7,175 nucleotides of DNA, taken from assembly GCA_947313765.1 (NCBI GenBank), contig CAMZNQ010000137.1:1-7175 (forward strand), read 5' to 3'. The position numbers and the translations under genes are program-made. Position 1 is the first letter of the stretch. Every line of letters begins with the position of its first letter. The notes beneath the pieces are model-generated. The model was not told where the DNA came from. It was given only the letters and a program-made list of their open reading frames with translations, and searched no databases. The stretch comes from an uncultured Sulfurovum sp. Its GTDB lineage: Bacteria; Campylobacterota; Campylobacteria; Campylobacterales; Sulfurovaceae. This document shows, piece by piece, positions 5,785 through 7,175 of this stretch.

Positions 5785-6404
5785 TATTTTTTACCTCCAT
5801 CTTCTTTACATCCAACGACCTCTAGCCATTTTTTAACAACCATAAGGTCTTTACCTGTATGCTCATCATAGGCATCAGGTCCAGAGTATTCTGTTGAGAG
5901 TACATCAAATACCCCATTATGGTTAAATGTCCAAAGAATATCATTTGAATCTAAGATACCATTTACATCAGTACCAGGGTTAACCTGCATCTGCATCGCC
6001 ATTGAACCATCTTGTCTAAATAGTCCAAAACCATAAACCAAATCACGGCTATGAACATCAAATTCAATAGTTTGACCACACTGAACGGTTACTTTTTTAG
6101 GCATATTTACCCACTTATGATTCTCTATCTCAAAATTATAACTTGCATCAGGTGTAATGTTGTGACGTGTAATATCTTGAGATACCCATGGAATTGTATT
6201 GTAGGCAAAGATGTGATGTCCTACCCCCATAGCAACTAGAAAACCTATATATGTGTAGAATGGTATTCGTACAATAGATTTAGCTTTCTCTTTTTTTGTT
6301 AAGTTATACCCAAACCATGCAATGACTGAAATAATCAGTGCAGAGTAGATGGAGTAGGCAAACCAGTGAAAAGACAGTAACTCGGCTGAGTTTGAAAATG
6401 TCAT
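5784..6404 (-). CDS. Heme-copper oxidase subunit II-like cupredoxin protein lacking the CuA site
   Basis: Partner of subunit I, 206 residues, encoded just upstream with a 1-base stop/start overlap. Two membrane helices (about 12-33 and 47-67) are followed by an extracytoplasmic cupredoxin domain (about 88-198). Fold landmarks of COX2 are present: PKKVTVQCGQTIEFDV, SRDLVYGF, QMQVNPG and LSTEYSGPDAY. The CuA ligands are not. The first His is Tyr124, the Cys-x3-Cys pair is Ser170-x3-Ser174, and the following His/Met positions are not recognisable. There is no CxxCH heme site either. The two Cys left (109 and 199) are outside the site. Electrons must therefore enter some other way, perhaps from quinol directly to the low-spin heme; this is inference. 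The start ATG at 6404 has AAGGAG upstream. An FNR-type operator and -10 box precede the gene, so it leads the transcript. Confidence 0.85.
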   Translation of the reverse strand: MTFSNSAELLSFHWFAYSIYSALIISVIAWFGYNLTKKEKAKSIVRIPFYTYIGFLVAMGVGHHIFAYNTIPWVSQDITRHNITPDASYNFEIENHKWVNMPKKVTVQCGQTIEFDVHSRDLVYGFGLFRQDGSMAMQMQVNPGTDVNGILDSNDILWTFNHNGVFDVLSTEYSGPDAYDEHTGKDLMVVKKWLEVVGCKEDGGKK

Positions 6405-6436
6405 CGTTTATCTCCTTTTTTATTAAATCTCCCTAC

Positions 6437-6442
6437 TGTATA
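6437..6442 (-). promoter_or_regulatory. Probable -10 box of the NOR-like operon
   Basis: On the minus strand this reads TATACA, inside AATATACAG, and implies transcription from about 6430, roughly 25 nt before the subunit II ATG. The FNR-type palindrome at 6463-6476 would then be centred about 40 bp upstream of the start. That is the class II position (near -41.5) at which FNR-family activators replace a -35 box. No -35 hexamer is seen. Confidence 0.5.
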
Positions 6443-6462
6443 TTATTTTTAAGTTAATTTGG

Positions 6463-6476
6463 TTGATTTATATCAA
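6463..6476. promoter_or_regulatory. FNR/DNR-type operator TTGAT-N4-ATCAA
   Basis: TTGATTTATATCAA is an exact match to the FNR-family consensus with perfect 5-bp arms and a 4-base centre. It lies 59 bp upstream of the subunit II ATG and is well placed to activate the minus-strand oxidase cluster. Regulators of the CRP/FNR family with this specificity respond to low oxygen (FNR, ANR) or nitric oxide (DNR, NNR), fitting a NO reductase. It is more than 90 bp from the carB -35 box, so an effect on carB is unlikely. Confidence 0.75.
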
Positions 6477-6492
6477 GAAATTGAATTTTTAG

Positions 6493-6526
6493 TGATTAAA
6501 AAATATACACAACCCTATTTTAATCA
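6493..6526. repeat. Inverted repeat in the divergent promoter region
   Basis: TGATTAAAA (6493-6501) and TTTTAATCA (6518-6526) are perfect 9-bp arms separated by 16 bp. The pair lies between the FNR-type box of the oxidase cluster and the carB promoter. It could bind a dimeric regulator or be incidental in A/T-rich DNA. The long spacer and absent flanking T-run argue against a terminator. Confidence 0.35.
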
Positions 6527-6570
6527 AATAAAATTATTTTTAAAGATTAATATGATTTAGCTACTTAACC

Positions 6571-6598
6571 TTGATTATAAGTACCTTTCTAGTATAAT
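6571..6598 (+). promoter_or_regulatory. Sigma70 promoter of carB
   Basis: A -35 box TTGATT (6571-6576) and a consensus -10 box TATAAT (6593-6598) are separated by 16 bp. Transcription would start near 6605, leaving a leader of about 23 nt that contains AGGGG at 6614-6618. No room exists for a riboswitch or leader peptide, so any pyrimidine or arginine control would have to act at the promoter. Confidence 0.75.
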
Positions 6599-6627
6599 CC
6601 ACAAATTAATTATAGGGGTACTTTTTT

Positions 6628-7175
6628 ATGCCAAAACGCACAGACATTAAAACTATTTTACTTATTGGGTCAGGGCCAATTGTTATTGGACAGGCTTGTG
6701 AATTTGACTATTCTGGAACTCAAGCTGCTAAGACACTTAAAGAGCTTGGATACAGAGTTGTTCTTATCAACTCTAATCCTGCTACCATTATGACAGACCC
6801 AGAGTTTGCTGATAGAACCTATGTTGAACCTATTACAGCAGAGGTAATCTCAAAAATCATTAAAAAAGAGAAGGTTGATGCTATCTTACCAACTATGGGT
6901 GGACAGACAGCACTCAATGTTGCAATGGAGATGAATGAGCAGGGTATGCTTGAGGGTGTTGAGTTTTTAGGAGCAAATCCTAAAGCCATTAAAAAAGGGG
7001 AAGATAGACACCTATTTAATGAAGCTATGATAAAAATTGGTATGGATTTACCAAAAAGTGCAAATGCTTACAACCTTGAAGAGGCATTAACTCTTGCTAA
7101 AGAGATTGGTTTTCCAGTAATATCAAGAGCATCATTTACAATGGCAGGTGGTGGTTCAGGAGTAGCTTATAACAT
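6628..7175 (+). CDS. carB: Carbamoyl phosphate synthase large subunit, 3' end outside the window
   Basis: Makes carbamoyl phosphate from ammonia (supplied by the CarA glutaminase subunit), bicarbonate and two ATP, feeding pyrimidine and arginine synthesis in the cytoplasm. The first 182 residues of a protein normally near 1,080 are visible. They open with [10 protein letters not shown], then [20 protein letters not shown] (14-33), the [11 protein letters not shown] stretch (88-98) and the start of the first ATP-grasp domain. Arg127 (GEDRHLF) and Arg167 ([14 protein letters not shown]) match the ATP-binding arginines 129 and 169 of E. coli. The ATG has AGGGG 9 nt upstream and a good promoter. 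carA is not next to it in this window, as is common in Campylobacterota. It is divergent from the oxidase cluster and probably unrelated in function. Confidence 0.97.
   Translation, partial: MPKRTDIKTILLIGSGPIVIGQACEFDYSGTQAAKTLKELGYRVVLINSNPATIMTDPEFADRTYVEPITAEVISKIIKKEKVDAILPTMGGQTALNVAMEMNEQGMLEGVEFLGANPKAIKKGEDRHLFNEAMIKIGMDLPKSANAYNLEEALTLAKEIGFPVISRASFTMAGGGSGVAYN

Noticed and set aside
6051..6239. Plus-strand open frame inside oxidase subunit II
   Set aside because: Antisense shadow with no supporting signals.
4111..6404. Ordinary cytochrome c oxidase (aa3, ba3 or cbb3) assignment
   Set aside because: Helix VI lacks the His-Tyr motif, subunit II lacks CuA ligands, and no heme c motif or CcoO/CcoP-like gene is present.
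1..7175. CRISPR arrays, insertion sequences, tRNA or rRNA genes
   Set aside because: No regularly spaced repeats, transposase-like frames with terminal repeats, or tRNA/rRNA-like segments were seen on reading either strand.

Overview
The window looks like chromosomal DNA from a Campylobacterota (epsilonproteobacterial) chemolithotroph of the Sulfurovum/Sulfurimonas kind. This is inferred from the strong A+T bias, the short A+T-rich intergenic regions, the style of the NlpC/P60, ThiI and CarB proteins, and a NOR-like heme-copper oxidase of a sort I associate with that group. No database search was possible, so genus is not claimed.

Layout. Positions 2-916 (+) hold the 3' part of an SH3/NlpC-P60 cell-wall peptidase gene, open at the left window edge. 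It is followed by thiI (959-2410, +), a complete tRNA 4-thiouridine synthetase with a C-terminal rhodanese domain. Convergent to thiI, and overlapping its last 11 bases, is a 58-residue cysteine-rich lipoprotein gene (2400-2576, -). A gap of about 230 bp (2577-2807) follows. It contains a strong palindrome at 2774-2800.

From 6404 down to about 2808 runs a compact minus-strand cluster. Its order is a cupredoxin-fold oxidase subunit II without CuA ligands (5784-6404), a 12-helix heme-copper oxidase subunit I (4111-5784), a 201-residue two-helix membrane protein of unknown function (3446-4051), a YcxB-like membrane protein (2953-3453), a 31-residue single-helix protein (2858-2953) and possibly a 16-residue peptide (2808-2858). 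Neighbouring genes mostly overlap at start and stop codons (TAATG, TAGTG, TGATG). A 9-bp stem-loop at 4070-4092 separates the two oxidase genes from the downstream membrane genes. The cluster is headed by a TTGAT-N4-ATCAA FNR/DNR-type operator placed about 40 bp upstream of the inferred transcription start. This points to induction under low oxygen or by nitrogen oxides.

The most notable content is the oxidase. Subunit I keeps the low-spin and high-spin heme histidines and the His-His pair. In helix VI, however, it has Asp where cytochrome oxidases have the His-Tyr pair and cNOR has His. Subunit II has Ser-x3-Ser instead of Cys-x3-Cys, and Tyr instead of the first His. It therefore fits the non-canonical nitric-oxide-reductase-like families (I think the one called gNOR) better than an O2-reducing oxidase. 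Its uncharacterised membrane partners downstream may be assembly factors or small subunits.

Divergent from this cluster, carB starts at 6628 behind a clear sigma70 promoter and runs off the right edge.
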